Origin: Drosophila persimilis | Lineage: Eukaryota; Arthropoda; Insecta; Diptera; Drosophilidae | Length of the DNA stretch: 64,000 nt | NCBI RefSeq assembly: GCF_003286085.1 | Contig: NW_020825379.1 | Coordinates: 20,001-84,000 of the forward strand | Reading direction: 5' to 3' | Part shown: piece by piece, positions 1 to 10,576 of the stretch | How positions within the stretch are numbered: the stretch's first letter is position 1 | Layout: every line of letters begins with the position of its first letter | The notes under the pieces: generated by a model | Told to the model about the DNA's origin: nothing | Seen by the model: only the letters and a program-made list of their open reading frames with translations | Databases searched by the model: none | Translations under genes and position numbers: made by a program

Positions 1-2
1 CA

Positions 3-1692
3 TCACGTTCATTCACAAAAGGTGAAAGTAACAAAAGTACTACAGAACAGGAATTAGCAGCAATTCATTGGGAAATTACCCATTTTCGACCATATATCTA
101 TGTTAAACACTTTACAGTAAAAACGGATCACAGACCACTAACATACCTATTTTCAATGGTCAATCCCAGCTCAAAACTCACACGCATGCGGCTCGAATTA
201 GAAGAATACGACTTTACAGTCGAGTATCTAAAGGGTAAAGATAATCATGTAGCAGATGCGATATCAAGAATAACCATCACAGACTTGAAAAACATACAAA
301 AAACGAATAAAGTCCTGAAAGTCACTACCAGGCAACAGAGTAGACAGAAATCCTGCGCAGGAAAAGAACAAATAGAATTGCCTAGGCAATCTCTAACAAA
401 AGCTTCAAAGCCCAACGTATATGAAGTCATCAACAATGACGAAGTACGTAAAGTAGTGACCTTGCATGTAAATAATAATTTATGTTTTTTCAAACATGGA
501 AAAAAAATTACTGCAAGATATGATGTTAGCGATTTGTATACTAATGGAACCCTTGACTTAGGTCAGTTTTTCCAAAGGCTTGAAACGCAAGCCGGTAAAC
601 AAAAAATCAGCCAACTCAAAGTGGCACCGTGGGAAAATATCTTTGAATACATTTCAATAGATAATTTTAAAAATATGGGCAATAAAATATTACGAACAAT
701 AAGAGTAGCGCTACTCAACCCGGTGACCCTAATTAAAAATGAAAAAGAAAAAGAAGCAATACTGTCTACATTACATGATGATCCCATACAAGGAGGACAT
801 ACAGGCATAACAAAAACCTTGGCCAAGGTCAAAAGACATTATTTTTGGAAAGGTATGACTAAAGAAATAACCAATTACATACGAAAATGTCCAAAATGCC
901 AAAAAGCTAAAGTAACCAAGCACACAATAACTCCATTGACTATTACAGAAACACCAAACATGGCTTTTGATAGGGTAATAGTGGATACGATCGGTCCACT
1001 TCCTAAATCAGAACAAGGAAATGAATATGCAGTCACCTTAATATGTGACCTGACAAAATACCTTGTTGCCATACCTATTAGAAACAAAAGTGCAAATACA
1101 GTAGCTAAAGCTATTTTTGAAAATTGTATTCTAAAGTACGGTCCAATGAAGACGCTCATTACGGACATGGGAACAGAATATAAAAATTCAATAATTGAAG
1201 ACTTATGTAAAAATCTAAATATCAAAAACATAACTTCTACTGCACATCATCACCAGACTGTAGGAACCGTTAAGCGAAGCCACAGAACCTTTAACGAGTT
1301 CATACGCTCATACATCTCAGCTGACAAATCAGATTGGGATGTATGGCTGCAATACTTCGTATATTGTTTTAATACAACCCCCTCTATGGCACATGATTAT
1401 TGTCCATATGAGCTAGTTTTCGGTAAGACTTCAAACATACCAGTTCAATTTAATACTATAGATAGAAGAGCACATCTATATAACATAGATGATTACTCTA
1501 AAGAGAGTAAATATAGATTAGAAATAGCATATAAACGAGCAAGGATTATGCTCGAGGAGCATAAAATTAAAAATAAACAGCTATATGACTTAAAGTTAAA
1601 AGATTTAAATTTAGCTGTAGGAGATAAAGTTTTATTGAAAAATGAAACAGGTCATAAGCTAGATTTTAAATATATAGGACCATATAGAGTAG
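3..1692 (+). pseudogene. pol: 412-like pol 3' part: end of RNase H, then integrase
   Basis: An open frame runs from the left edge and belongs to a longer polyprotein. It starts in the RNase H C-terminus (EQELAAIHW, then DHRPLTY and HVADAISR). A linker follows, then the integrase zinc-binding H-H-C-C domain (GGHTGITKTLAKVKRHYFW and CPKCQKAK, about 780-910). The catalytic core has D in VDTIGPLP (about 985), D in ITDMGTEY (about 1160) and a HHHQTVGTVKRSH segment where the catalytic Glu is normally found; this copy reads Lys (VKRSH). That substitution suggests a dead integrase. The frame is broken at 1693 by the copia-like LTR. The apparent stop at 1727 lies inside that LTR. Confidence 0.85.
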
Positions 1693-1898
1693 TGTTCAAA
1701 GTGACCGCCACGATAATTAGATATTGATCTGTAACAACACTGCGCATGTGCCCTGCTGCATATCGATGTTCTCATATCGATGTTCTGCATATCGATGTTC
1801 CTTTTTGTCGGCGTCAGTCTCTTGCGTATGTTACTCGGAAGCACATATAATTCTGTATACTGATATTCTGCTGTCTTACAAATAAAATAACTTTAACA
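1693..1898 (+). repeat. copia-like 5' LTR
   Basis: It begins TGTTCAAAGTGACC and ends CTTTAACA, and is nearly identical to the 3' LTR at 15486-15690. It contains three tandem copies of a TATCGATGTTC motif (1761-1800) and an AATAAAATAA stretch near its 3' end. Confidence 0.92.
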
Positions 1899-1912
1899 GG
1901 TTATGGGCCCAG
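1899..1912 (+). promoter_or_regulatory. Primer binding site of the copia-like element
   Basis: GGTTATGGGCCCAG directly follows the 5' LTR. Copia elements use the cleaved 5' half of initiator Met-tRNA, whose anticodon-stem region is complementary to this type of site. Its place next to the LTR and the copia-type gene order agree. Confidence 0.85.
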
Positions 1913-1981
1913 ACACCAATTCACCCAGAAACAGTATAAAACAGAAACAGTGAGAAACAATAAACATTGTTTGGTGCTTAG

Positions 1982-2559
1982 TGTTCAGCCACAGACATGT
2001 ATTTAATGAATATTAGGAATATACAGTTCAATCTCATACGCAAATACTCATAAATAAAATTGTTCATGTCATTTCATGTAACTGAATATGACGACACGAA
2101 AAATACATTAGCAACTAAGAATTGACAATAGCACTTGTAAACTCGAACCCACCAAAAGGGATCAAGCAATAAACTATCTATTTTATTGCTGCCAAGTACC
2201 TAAGTAAATACACTGAAATATAACCCCCGCACAGAGTAAGTGTACCCAATCTAAAAATACACTCACAAGGAGGCTGTGCGGTCCTTTCCATAGAATAAGA
2301 ATTCCCCTGTTAGCTATATAAGGAGATGCATTTGTTCAATAAAGTCAGTATCAGAAACAGTACCATAGCTGCCTGTCACTCATCTTCCATCGCAATCAAC
2401 AGAGGCTGTCGCTGTGTCTTCAGATCCTCACTTGCGCACCGTAGGATACCCTCTCCGCAGTCCAACTGGTTCAAGTTCTAGTTGCGACGACCAAACTGTA
2501 GACGGTTTATGTACCGTATGCAACCCAGCTTCCTACACACACACACATACACATTAACA
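1982..2559 (+). repeat. BEL-1 5' LTR
   Basis: TGTTCAGCCACAGAC to ACATTAACA. It carries a TATATAAGG box at 2315-2323 and an AATAAA at about 2339, and a CA-rich tract just before its 3' end (about 2536-2552). It pairs with 9996-10571. Confidence 0.92.
2315..2323 (+). promoter_or_regulatory. TATA box and close polyadenylation signal in the BEL-1 LTR
   Basis: CTATATAAGGAG resembles a TATA box and is followed about 20 bp later by CAATAAAGTC, a polyadenylation signal. The same pair occurs in the 3' LTR at 10329. Transcription would start near 2345, giving an R region between there and the LTR end. The start site is inferred. Confidence 0.6.
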
Positions 2560-2561
2560 TT

Positions 2562-2576
2562 TGGTGACCCCCGACC
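2562..2576 (+). promoter_or_regulatory. BEL-1 primer binding site
   Basis: TGGTGACCCCCGACC begins two bases after the 5' LTR. It starts with the TGG that pairs with the CCA end of a tRNA. The tRNA species was not determined. Confidence 0.75.
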
Positions 2577-2975
2577 TTGGTCATCCTTTCAAACTGTATA
2601 ACAAGCTACAGTGAAAGGATTCGATCTGGACATCAGATTGAAGCAGTCAACAGGACATCTTCAATAAAAAGTTGGCATCAGGCCATACACTTACGGTAGC
2701 ATCTCCTACCAATAAGTATCACTTTGGCAAATCTGACATATTCAGGTTATCAGCCAACAGAAAAACAGCTATAGAATTCGATTACCACCGAGGCAATCAA
2801 TTTTTGTTTTTTCGTGCGTTCCATAGATTGGAAACAGCACAAATCCCTCCATCCAACACATCACCTGTACTATTACCTTTCTGACCAACAACGGTTGCGA
2901 TTCGGAGCGTATCCAGCTGCAAAGCAAATAAAACACTCCCAACGGGTCAAAAAGTAATAAGTACAAACAGATAGA
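2577..2975 (+). other. BEL-1 leader
   Basis: A leader of about 400 bp between the primer site and the gag ATG. No ORF with recognisable features is seen. The first strong in-frame ATG of gag is at 2976. Confidence 0.6.
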
Positions 2976-4346
2976 ATGGATACACATATGGAGGCAGAAG
3001 CTGCCGTTACAATGGCAATGAATGTGCAACAAGAGATTGGTGAGGAAATATCGAGGTGCATTCGGAACTTTAAAAAAGATCCCCAAGAACGAAAGCATAC
3101 GGCCTCTTATTTTCAAGCCAAAATATCAGCACTCGAAAATGCGTGGAATCGCTTCAACAAAAATGACTCCAAACTTCGCGATACAGACAAAACAGATGAA
3201 TACGTAAAATTCCGTGAAGACGTACGTACAACCTGTAAGCAACACATTACGATCTTTACCGAATGCCTGGATAAGCTATCACAGACTACTAGTGCTCGTG
3301 GGGAACGTCAAATCGTCTTTAAAGAAAAGCATGAGAATCCTCCAGTAGATCCCAGAGAAAGCGGTCTGATCCAGCAGCCCTCAAAGGATTACAGCAAACT
3401 GCTTTCACTATGTCGCCGACAAAAGCCCATAGTAGAGTCCGTTAAACGCAATCTGGAACAACTTTCAGAGGCGGATGGACGCACATCAAATGATTTGATA
3501 AAATCACTATGGACTCAAGCACAGGAAGTCCACTTCACAATTCATGAGGAATATGAGGATCCAGTGGAAGGAGGGTATGACATGGAATCCTACCTAACAC
3601 TGGAAAGTAAGGTCCAAAGAGCATTGGCAAAATCAGCCACACCAAACACGGATAACGTGCATCTTCCACGCATCAGCATCCCAAAGTTTGATGGGGATCT
3701 AGTAAAATGGACCCAGTTCTTCGATCTGTTCTCATGCATGGTGCATGAGACCAACATGCCTACGGTGAAAAAAATGTGGTATCTTAAAACCACCGTTACC
3801 GGCGAGGCAGAAAGATTGATTCGACATATCGATCTAAAGGAAGAAAATTATGAAGCCGCTTGGGAAATACTAGTTGACGCATACAACAATCCCAGAGATG
3901 TTTCGAACACGGTACTGAACCGCTTCCTCAATCACCAAACAATTAATGACGATCCAAAGTCATTAAAAGAATTGTATATAACAACCATAGAATCCCTTGC
4001 ATCACTAAAGGGATTGGGCATCAATATATCTACATGGGATCCGATATTGATTGCCATTATCAGAAACAAACTGGATGTAACAAATAAAACCTTGTATGAG
4101 CAATCATTGGGAAGCTCAAAGAACATTCAGGCGCTGGATACGATGCTTCAGTTCTTGGAGCAAAGAATTCGGGTTCTAGGAACCAGTAAGAAGCCACCAG
4201 CATCAAGGAGAGAGCCAAAAGGCACGAGCACCCTTATGCACATTCTGCAAAAAAGCAAGCCATTGGCTCTACGGATGCGAAGAATTTCGCTCCAAATCTC
4301 CATCAGAACGACTAAATTGGGTACAAAAACAAAAAATGTGCGTTAA
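2976..4346 (+). CDS. gag: BEL-1 Gag, amino-terminal and capsid part (frame-shifted at the end)
   Basis: 456 codons from ATG 2976. The N-terminal 220 residues are charged and helix-rich. The capsid-like part starts near LPRISIPKFDGDLVKWTQFF (about 3663) and continues through KMWYLKTTVTGEAERLI and ILVDAYNNPRDVSNTV, the usual BEL/Pao Gag (DUF1759-type) pattern. The last 40 codons are out of frame. From about 4216 the +1 frame encodes the first zinc knuckle (CTFCKKASHWLYGC, 4237), and the following ORF starts in that frame. A single-base change near CCAAAAGGC explains this better than programmed shifting, since BEL elements usually have one ORF. Confidence 0.85.
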   Translation: MDTHMEAEAAVTMAMNVQQEIGEEISRCIRNFKKDPQERKHTASYFQAKISALENAWNRFNKNDSKLRDTDKTDEYVKFREDVRTTCKQHITIFTECLDKLSQTTSARGERQIVFKEKHENPPVDPRESGLIQQPSKDYSKLLSLCRRQKPIVESVKRNLEQLSEADGRTSNDLIKSLWTQAQEVHFTIHEEYEDPVEGGYDMESYLTLESKVQRALAKSATPNTDNVHLPRISIPKFDGDLVKWTQFFDLFSCMVHETNMPTVKKMWYLKTTVTGEAERLIRHIDLKEENYEAAWEILVDAYNNPRDVSNTVLNRFLNHQTINDDPKSLKELYITTIESLASLKGLGINISTWDPILIAIIRNKLDVTNKTLYEQSLGSSKNIQALDTMLQFLEQRIRVLGTSKKPPASRREPKGTSTLMHILQKSKPLALRMRRISLQISIRTTKLGTKTKNVR

Positions 4347-5232
4347 TTGTTTTAGAACAAATCACAAAACAAACGCATGCCCTGGTCGAAACTGCTTCAA
4401 GTGTGACAAGAAGCACAACACGATGCTACATTGGGAAACAGCATCAGGCGCAGCTACAGAATCAAGAGGCCCGACGGTTGGTGCATCAAGTAACAATAGT
4501 TACAATCTTTTGGCCACAGCAAAGGTGGCAGTAGAAGCCAACAACGGGCAGGTTGCTAATTTCAGAGCACTGCTAGATTCAGGATCACAGATAAACTTGA
4601 TCTCTGAACGAATGGCATCAATTTTGTCACTCAAACTAAAAGACACAACATTACGGATCGAAGGAATTGGAGGTCAATCAAAGACCAGCAGAGCACGAGT
4701 AAATGTGCTCATGAAATCCCTTCACAATGGTTTTACGCAAAGAATTGAAGCTTTCGTATTACCACAGATAATAGCTGATCAACCAGCTCAGGCACTCGAT
4801 TCAGATAGCTTAAACATACCAAGCAAGATCTCACTGGCAGATCCAAACTTCCATAAGCCAGGCAAAATCGACATGCTAATCGGAGCCGAGCATTACTACT
4901 CGCTGCTGCTACCAAATCAACAGCAGCTAAGGACAGGAGGCCCGTTGCTACAAAACACGAAACTGGGATGGATTGTGGCAGGAAAAGTCAAATCTGCCCA
5001 CAACTCCTCACCCATTTGTGCCACGGGAGTAAACGAGCTCATGGAAAGATTCTGGACTCTGGACAATCTAGAGACGGAAGACAAACCACGCACTCCAGTG
5101 GAAGCACGGTGTGAAGCTCAGTTTATAGAAAATCTTCAGACAGCTTCAGACAGCCGTTTTATTGTAAAGCTCCCATTTTCCGAACACCCTTCAGCCCTGG
5201 GGGAGTCTTTGGAAACCGCAACAAAAAGATAG
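4216..5232 (+). pseudogene. gag-pol: BEL-1 zinc knuckles and aspartic protease, ends at a deletion
   Basis: The ORF is open in this frame from before 4237. It has three cysteine motifs (CTFCKKASHWLYGC, CVNCFRTNHKTNAC, CFKCDKKHNTMLHW), then a BEL-type protease with ALLDSGSQINLISERMA (about 4568) and IDMLIGAEHYYSLLLP (about 4867). It reaches LGESLETATKR and then meets TAG at 5230. In sister BEL elements (22100 and 33420, minus strand) this sequence is followed by about 60 residues ending in the HQCVLRP block before VVFDAS. Here they are missing and the frame changes. Confidence 0.85.
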
Positions 5233-8200
5233 TATTCGATGCATCATGCAAGTCAACAAGCGGGAAATCCTTGAACGACATTCTGCAGGCTGGACCCACC
5301 GTTCAGAGCGAACTTATGTCCATTCTGCTACGATTTCGAATTCATAAGTACGTATTCACAGCGGACATAGAAAAGATGTACCGGCAAGTGTGGATGAATC
5401 CGGAGGATCAATTCCATCAGATGATAGTCTGGAGAAACAATCCATCCGAAGAGATCAGGTACTATCGCCTGAAAACAGTAACATATGGAACAACAGCTGC
5501 TCCGTTCCTAGCAACAAAATGTCTGGATCATTTGGCAATACAATACAAAGACAGACTACCAGTAGGATCAACAACATTAAAAACAGATTTCTATGTTGAC
5601 GACTGTCTAACTGGAGCAAACACGATTCCAGAAGCAATTCATGTTCGACAAGAACTAAATAAGATATTGCTACCGTCCGGTTTCAAATTGCGCAAGTGGT
5701 GCTCCAACAATGAGCAACTTCTCCAAGGAATCCCCAAAGAGGATATTGTAACCGATGTAAAACTAGGAGAGACACTAGAGCACTACAGCTTGAAAACTCT
5801 GGGTCTCATCTGGATGCCGAAGAAGGATACATTGTGTGGACGAACACAGAAAAGCCAGGCTACACGCATCACCAAACGGGTGGTATGTTCCGAACTGGCC
5901 CAAATCTTTGACCCACTAGGACTCTTTGCACCGGTGGTAGTAAAGGCAAAAATCTTCATGCAACAACTTTGGGAGCTCAAACTGGATTGGGATGACGAAT
6001 TACCATTACAACACCAAATCGAATGGAAAGAATACCGGGACGACTTACAAACATTGAACAAAATGCAAATTCCCCGGCATATCTACGATGGTAAAATTCC
6101 AGTTACCCAAGAACTCCATACGTTTGTAGATGCATCAGAACGAGCATATGGCGCAGCTGTATATGTACGCGCTACATACAAAAACAACCAAGTGTCAGTA
6201 AGACTGCTCTGTTCGAAATCACGTGTGGCGCCGACAGCCAAACAATCGCTACCACGGTTAGAACTTTGTGCTGCAGTCCTCGGTGCCGAGCTCACAAACC
6301 GAGTCCGACAGGATCTGCACATGGACATTAACACGGTTTCAGGATGGTTTTGGAGTGATTCCACAGTTGTGTTATCCTGGATAAACGCATCGTCATCAAC
6401 ATACCATACCTTTGTGGCGAATCGAATCGCCAAAATCCAGGCATTAACAAACCAGTCACAATGGCGTCACGTGTCATCGGCCAACAACGCAGCCGATGTC
6501 CTGTCGAGAGGAATCGCAGCAAGCAGGCTGGCAGATCACAATCTGTGGTTATATGGACCACTATTCTTGCACGGATCTCGAGACAACTGGACGAAGGCAC
6601 CCAACATAGAACCTAGCAATCTTGAGAGAAAGGCCAAACATGTGAGCTTGCCAATCACACCCAGCGCACTTGGGGATGAATTATATACTTGCAGACATAG
6701 CAACTCGTTTCACAAACTGCAACGCATTGTGGCATATATGTTACGCTTCTGCTACAAAACCAACAGAGCGAACACCACGACGCTCTGCGCAGAAGAACTG
6801 ACTCACGCCCGCACTATAATCCTGCGAACCATACAACAAGTCGAGTTTACAGCAGAGTTAAAACAGTTCCAACGATATAAGACTGTGGATAGAAAGAGCT
6901 CGATCATATCGTTATCTCCCTTCCTAGGAGACTATGAGCTCATCCGAGTTGGTGGTAGACTTGAAAAAGCTCTACTTCCATACAACGCAAAACACCCAGT
7001 TTTGCTGCCTTACAATGACCCAATCGTGAAAATGATTTTGCGGGAGCTACATGAGGAGAACATGCATTGTGGTGCTCAAGCATTAAGGGCAATCGCAAGA
7101 CAACAATATTGGATTATCAATGACAAGACAATGGCTAGAAGCATCATCCACAGCTGTGTTAGATGCACCAAAGCTAGGCCAAAGCTGATGCACCAAATCA
7201 TGGGCAATCTCCCAGCACAACGAGTCACACAAGCACGCCCGTTTCTTAATGCAGGCGTCGACTACTGTGGACCAATCTCGATCCACCATAAGATCCGAGG
7301 CAAAAGACCAGATAAGGCGTACATCGTGTTCTGCTGCTTTTCCACAAAGGCAGTACACCTGGAGCTGGTAAGCGACCTGACCACAGATGCATTCTTGGCC
7401 GCCCTGCGTCGATTCTTAAGCAGACGTGGGAAGTGCCAAACTATTCATTGCGACAATGCAACGAACTTTGTGGGTGCAAAAAATCAGCTTAAAGAATTAG
7501 AAGACTCTATATTCAGCTCAAAGGCAAGTGCTCTGATCACGAATCATTGCAACAAAAAGCAAGTGGATTTTAAATTCATTCCTCCCAGGGCTCCATCGTT
7601 TGGCGGCCTCTGGGAAGCGGCGGTAAAATCAGCAAAAAAGCTGTTGATAACAACCACCAACACAGCCTCATTGACATTTGAAGAATTAAACACAGTAATA
7701 ATCGAAATTGAAGCAATTCTCAATTCTCGACCCATCACTCCAATGTCAAATGATCCCACTGATACAACAGCGCTCACCCCAGGACACTTCCTGATTGGTG
7801 AACCATTAACAACGCCTCCTGACGTCAATACTGATCATCAAGGAAGAACATTGGTCAAGCGCTGGGAATTGGTATCGCGCCTAAAGCATTCATTCTGGAA
7901 GCAATGGTCTACAGAATACCTCCAAGAATTGCAAGCTCGGCATAAATGGAAGACCGCTTCACCAAACGTACCTGAAGGATTATTAGTTTTGGTTAAGGAA
8001 GACAACCTTCCTGTAATGAAGTGGCCAATGGGTCGCATCATTAAGACATATCCTGGACAGGACAACCACGTACGAGTGGTTGACGTTAAGACAGCATCTG
8101 GCGTATACAAGCGCCCGATCACTCGTCTAGCGCCGCTCTTTCCAGAAGATGTGGCAGTCAAACGTTCCCACAACATGATCAGTGACACCACGGAGATTGA

Positions 8201-9974
8201 TGAGCCACCCACACAGCGAACAACAAAAATTTCACCTACATTAACGTCAACATTAGTGGTGCTGTTGCTCATGCTTCCATTAGCATTGTCACAGTCAATA
8301 AATGTGACACAATTCGCAAACAAGCCTGGAATATTATATGAGAAACTTGGAACATCAAGAATAGCAACGTCTGAGTGGACCATGATCGTATACTATGACT
8401 TGGACCCATATTGGAAGGATATACAACTAATGTCTGCTGGAATTTCAGAGTTACGATACATGTGCCCGGAATTAAAAAATGTTCCGGCATGTAACTCCAT
8501 AGTTCAACACTTTCAACATGTGCGTAACGAGCTACAAGCAGGAAGCGTTTTAATGAAAACCTCTCGAAAACGCAGATCGCCGCTGGACATCATAGGAAAC
8601 GTAGCAAGCTGCCTTTTTGGTGTTCTCGACGCAAAATACGCAGAAGAGATGACTCAAGTAATTGAGAAAGTGAAAACCAATGAAGACTTTCTACTTCATC
8701 TGCTCCAAAACCAAACATCAATTATCGACGCGACAATAAACGTAGTCAGAAAAGACAAAGTAACAACTGATAATCGCCTAAAAATTTTGGAACAGCATAT
8801 GGCTACCATCAACCGAGAAAGAGGGTCATATCACAGCGATCATCTGACTCAAGCGTACTTAGGACTAATAGCACAATTAACCCTGCTCACAACAACTCTC
8901 CAACGAATGCAGTCCGACATATCTGATGTCCTAATCGGTATTCATCATCGGAGAATAAGCTCCACGCTGGTGTCTCCCGAGCAACTAATAGATCAACTAG
9001 ACCAGATACGGGATCATTTGCCACAAGATCAAATGCTGCCGGTCACAACGAAGGGGGTGATTCAGCTATACAGAATCATGCGAGCCGAAGGAACCCCGAC
9101 TGCAAAACACGTCATCTTCAAACTGACGCTACCGCTGGTTTCAACAGCTCAGTTCGAAGTTTTCAGCTTCATCCCAATTCCGTTTTGGGATTCAACAAGC
9201 TGGAGTCTAGTTAACCTCAGAACCACCATAATAACGGCGAACATCCACCGAGACCAGTTCATGGGCACTACCCAAGAGGAATTCCGACGTTGTCTCAAAG
9301 TACACAACGAGGAGTTCATCTGCTTTGACCATCAGACGATCTTCAATGTGGACAATCGCTGTGAGTTTCAACTGTTTAACAATAAAACAGAAACACTGTG
9401 TCAGGTAACACACACAAAGGCTGACACGGTGTGGCAAAAAACTCAGCATCCAAATAATTGGATCTTCGCAACGCATTCTACAACCAAACTTCAAGCAGTA
9501 TGCAACGGAGTTCCGTCAACCATAACACTGGAAGGAACTGGTCTACTCTCCATGTCCCCTGGTTGCACTGCTCGCAATACTGAAGTAAGCATCAGCACCT
9601 TCAGCACCACAATCAGCGAATTAAAATCGACTTACACTCGGTTTGATGACGTGAGCCCACCGGAGACATCACCCTCGCCACCAATGTGGCAACTGAAGAA
9701 CCAGACATCAGACTTTTTTCAAGAACTTGATGATTTACGCCAGCAACTATCAACCATCAATCATCAGGAGCTGCCACACCATCTCACCACCGTGCAGCAC
9801 CATCAACTCGCTGCTTACGCAACCCTAGCAATATTAATTTTATTGATCATCGCCTTTATTTTCCGGGAGAAATATCAACTATGGAAACCAAGGCCATCAA
9901 ATCCCGATCCAGCCATGTCATCACCCCCTATACCCCCTGCACGCCGGTTTGCGGTCGACTTGAGCGATGGTTGA
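5233..9974 (+). CDS. pol: BEL-1 Pol-Env fusion: RT, RNase H, integrase and envelope-like domain in one frame
   Basis: The frame is open from the deletion point, with the first ATG at 5271 (1567 codons). RT: LNDILQAGPTVQSEL, FTADIEKMYRQV and catalytic DFYVDDCL (residue about 108). RNase H: HTFVDASERAYGAAVYV (about 283) and WSDSTVVLSWI (about 362). Integrase: HEENMHCGAQAL with CVRCTKAR (about 593-630), then DYCGPI (663), HCDNATNFVG (726) and GGLWEAAVKSAKK (about 777), so the D-D-E set is present. The chromatin-side C-terminus ends near 8150. Without a stop it passes into the env-like region described separately. Lacking the RT N-terminus and an initiator linked to gag, this copy is probably not autonomous. 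Confidence 0.88.
8151..9974 (+). CDS. env: BEL-1 envelope-like glycoprotein region (C-terminal part of the pol frame)
   Basis: Located between integrase and the 3' LTR. A hydrophobic stretch TLVVLLLMLPLALSQS (about 8248-8298) fits a signal peptide. A dibasic RKRR (about 8565-8577) fits a furin-type cleavage site, followed by a Gly/Ala-containing hydrophobic segment (SPLDIIGNVASCLFGVLD) that could be a fusion peptide. Helical, coiled-coil-like sequence comes next (about 8640-8830). A C-terminal membrane segment (ATLAILILLIIAFIF, about 9819-9863) with a basic anchor precedes the stop. This layout matches insect retrovirus-like Env and baculovirus F-type proteins. It is read through from pol, so expression might need splicing or proteolysis. 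Two deletion derivatives of this region lie at 46144-46982 and 48356-49207. Confidence 0.75.
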   Translation: MAVKRSHNMISDTTEIDEPPTQRTTKISPTLTSTLVVLLLMLPLALSQSINVTQFANKPGILYEKLGTSRIATSEWTMIVYYDLDPYWKDIQLMSAGISELRYMCPELKNVPACNSIVQHFQHVRNELQAGSVLMKTSRKRRSPLDIIGNVASCLFGVLDAKYAEEMTQVIEKVKTNEDFLLHLLQNQTSIIDATINVVRKDKVTTDNRLKILEQHMATINRERGSYHSDHLTQAYLGLIAQLTLLTTTLQRMQSDISDVLIGIHHRRISSTLVSPEQLIDQLDQIRDHLPQDQMLPVTTKGVIQLYRIMRAEGTPTAKHVIFKLTLPLVSTAQFEVFSFIPIPFWDSTSWSLVNLRTTIITANIHRDQFMGTTQEEFRRCLKVHNEEFICFDHQTIFNVDNRCEFQLFNNKTETLCQVTHTKADTVWQKTQHPNNWIFATHSTTKLQAVCNGVPSTITLEGTGLLSMSPGCTARNTEVSISTFSTTISELKSTYTRFDDVSPPETSPSPPMWQLKNQTSDFFQELDDLRQQLSTINHQELPHHLTTVQHHQLAAYATLAILILLIIAFIFREKYQLWKPRPSNPDPAMSSPPIPPARRFAVDLSDG

Positions 9975-9984
9975 ACAGTTCAAC

Positions 9985-9995
9985 GGCCGGGAGAA
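9985..9995 (+). promoter_or_regulatory. BEL-1 polypurine tract
   Basis: GGCCGGGAGAA lies directly before the 3' LTR, 10 bp after the env stop. The same tract (CGGCCGGGAGAA) is kept in the two env fragments near 47003 and 49223. Confidence 0.75.
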
Positions 9996-10571
9996 TGTTC
10001 AGCCACAGACATGTATTTAATGAATATTAGGAATATACAGTTCAATCTCATACACAAATACTCATAAATAAAATTGTTCATGTCATTTCATGTAACTGAA
10101 TATGACGACACGAAAAATACATTAGCAACTAAGAATAGAAAATAGCACTTGTAAACTCGAACCCACCAAAAGGGATCAAGCAATAAACTATCTATTTTAT
10201 TGCTGCCAAGTACCTAAGTAAATACACTGAAATATAGCCCCCGCACAGAGTAAGTGTACCCAATCTAAAAATACACTCACAAGGAGCCTGTGCGGTCCTT
10301 CCCATAGAATAAGAATTCCACTGTTAGCTATATAAGGAGATGCATTTGTTCAATAAAGTCCGTATCAGAAACAGTACCATAGCTGCCTGTCACTCATCTT
10401 CCATCGCAATCAACAGAGGCTGTCGCTGTGTCTTCAGATCCTCACTTGCGCACCGTAGGATACCCTCTCCGCAGTCCAACTGGTTCAAGTTCTAGTTGCG
10501 ACGACCAAACTGTAGACGGTTTATGTACCGTATGCAACCCAGCTTCCTACACACACACACACACATTAACA
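9996..10571 (+). repeat. BEL-1 3' LTR
   Basis: TGTTCAGCCACAGAC to ACATTAACA. It matches 1982-2559 with about ten differences and one two-base change in the terminal CA tract. The CTTAG target duplication follows. Confidence 0.92.
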
Positions 10572-10576
10572 CTTAG

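Larger units (their letters stand above)
1982..10571 (+). mobile_element. BEL-1: env-bearing BEL/Pao LTR retrotransposon, complete ends
   Basis: An 8590-bp element with LTRs at 1982-2559 and 9996-10571, flanked by CTTAG (1977-1981 and 10572-10576). It has a TGGTGACCC primer site, gag, zinc knuckles, protease, RT, RNase H and integrase in BEL order, then an in-frame env-like region. The LTRs differ at roughly ten positions, so it is fairly recent. Damage: a frame change near 4216 in gag, and a deletion with frameshift at about 5232 that removes the start of RT. Env-containing Drosophila BEL elements such as roo are known; whether this is a named family needs a database comparison. Confidence 0.9.

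Noticed and set aside
4210..4236. Programmed +1 frameshift between BEL-1 gag and pol
   Set aside because: The shift falls before the first zinc knuckle, inside Gag, where BEL elements keep a single frame. A one-base mutation is simpler. Alignment with other copies would decide.
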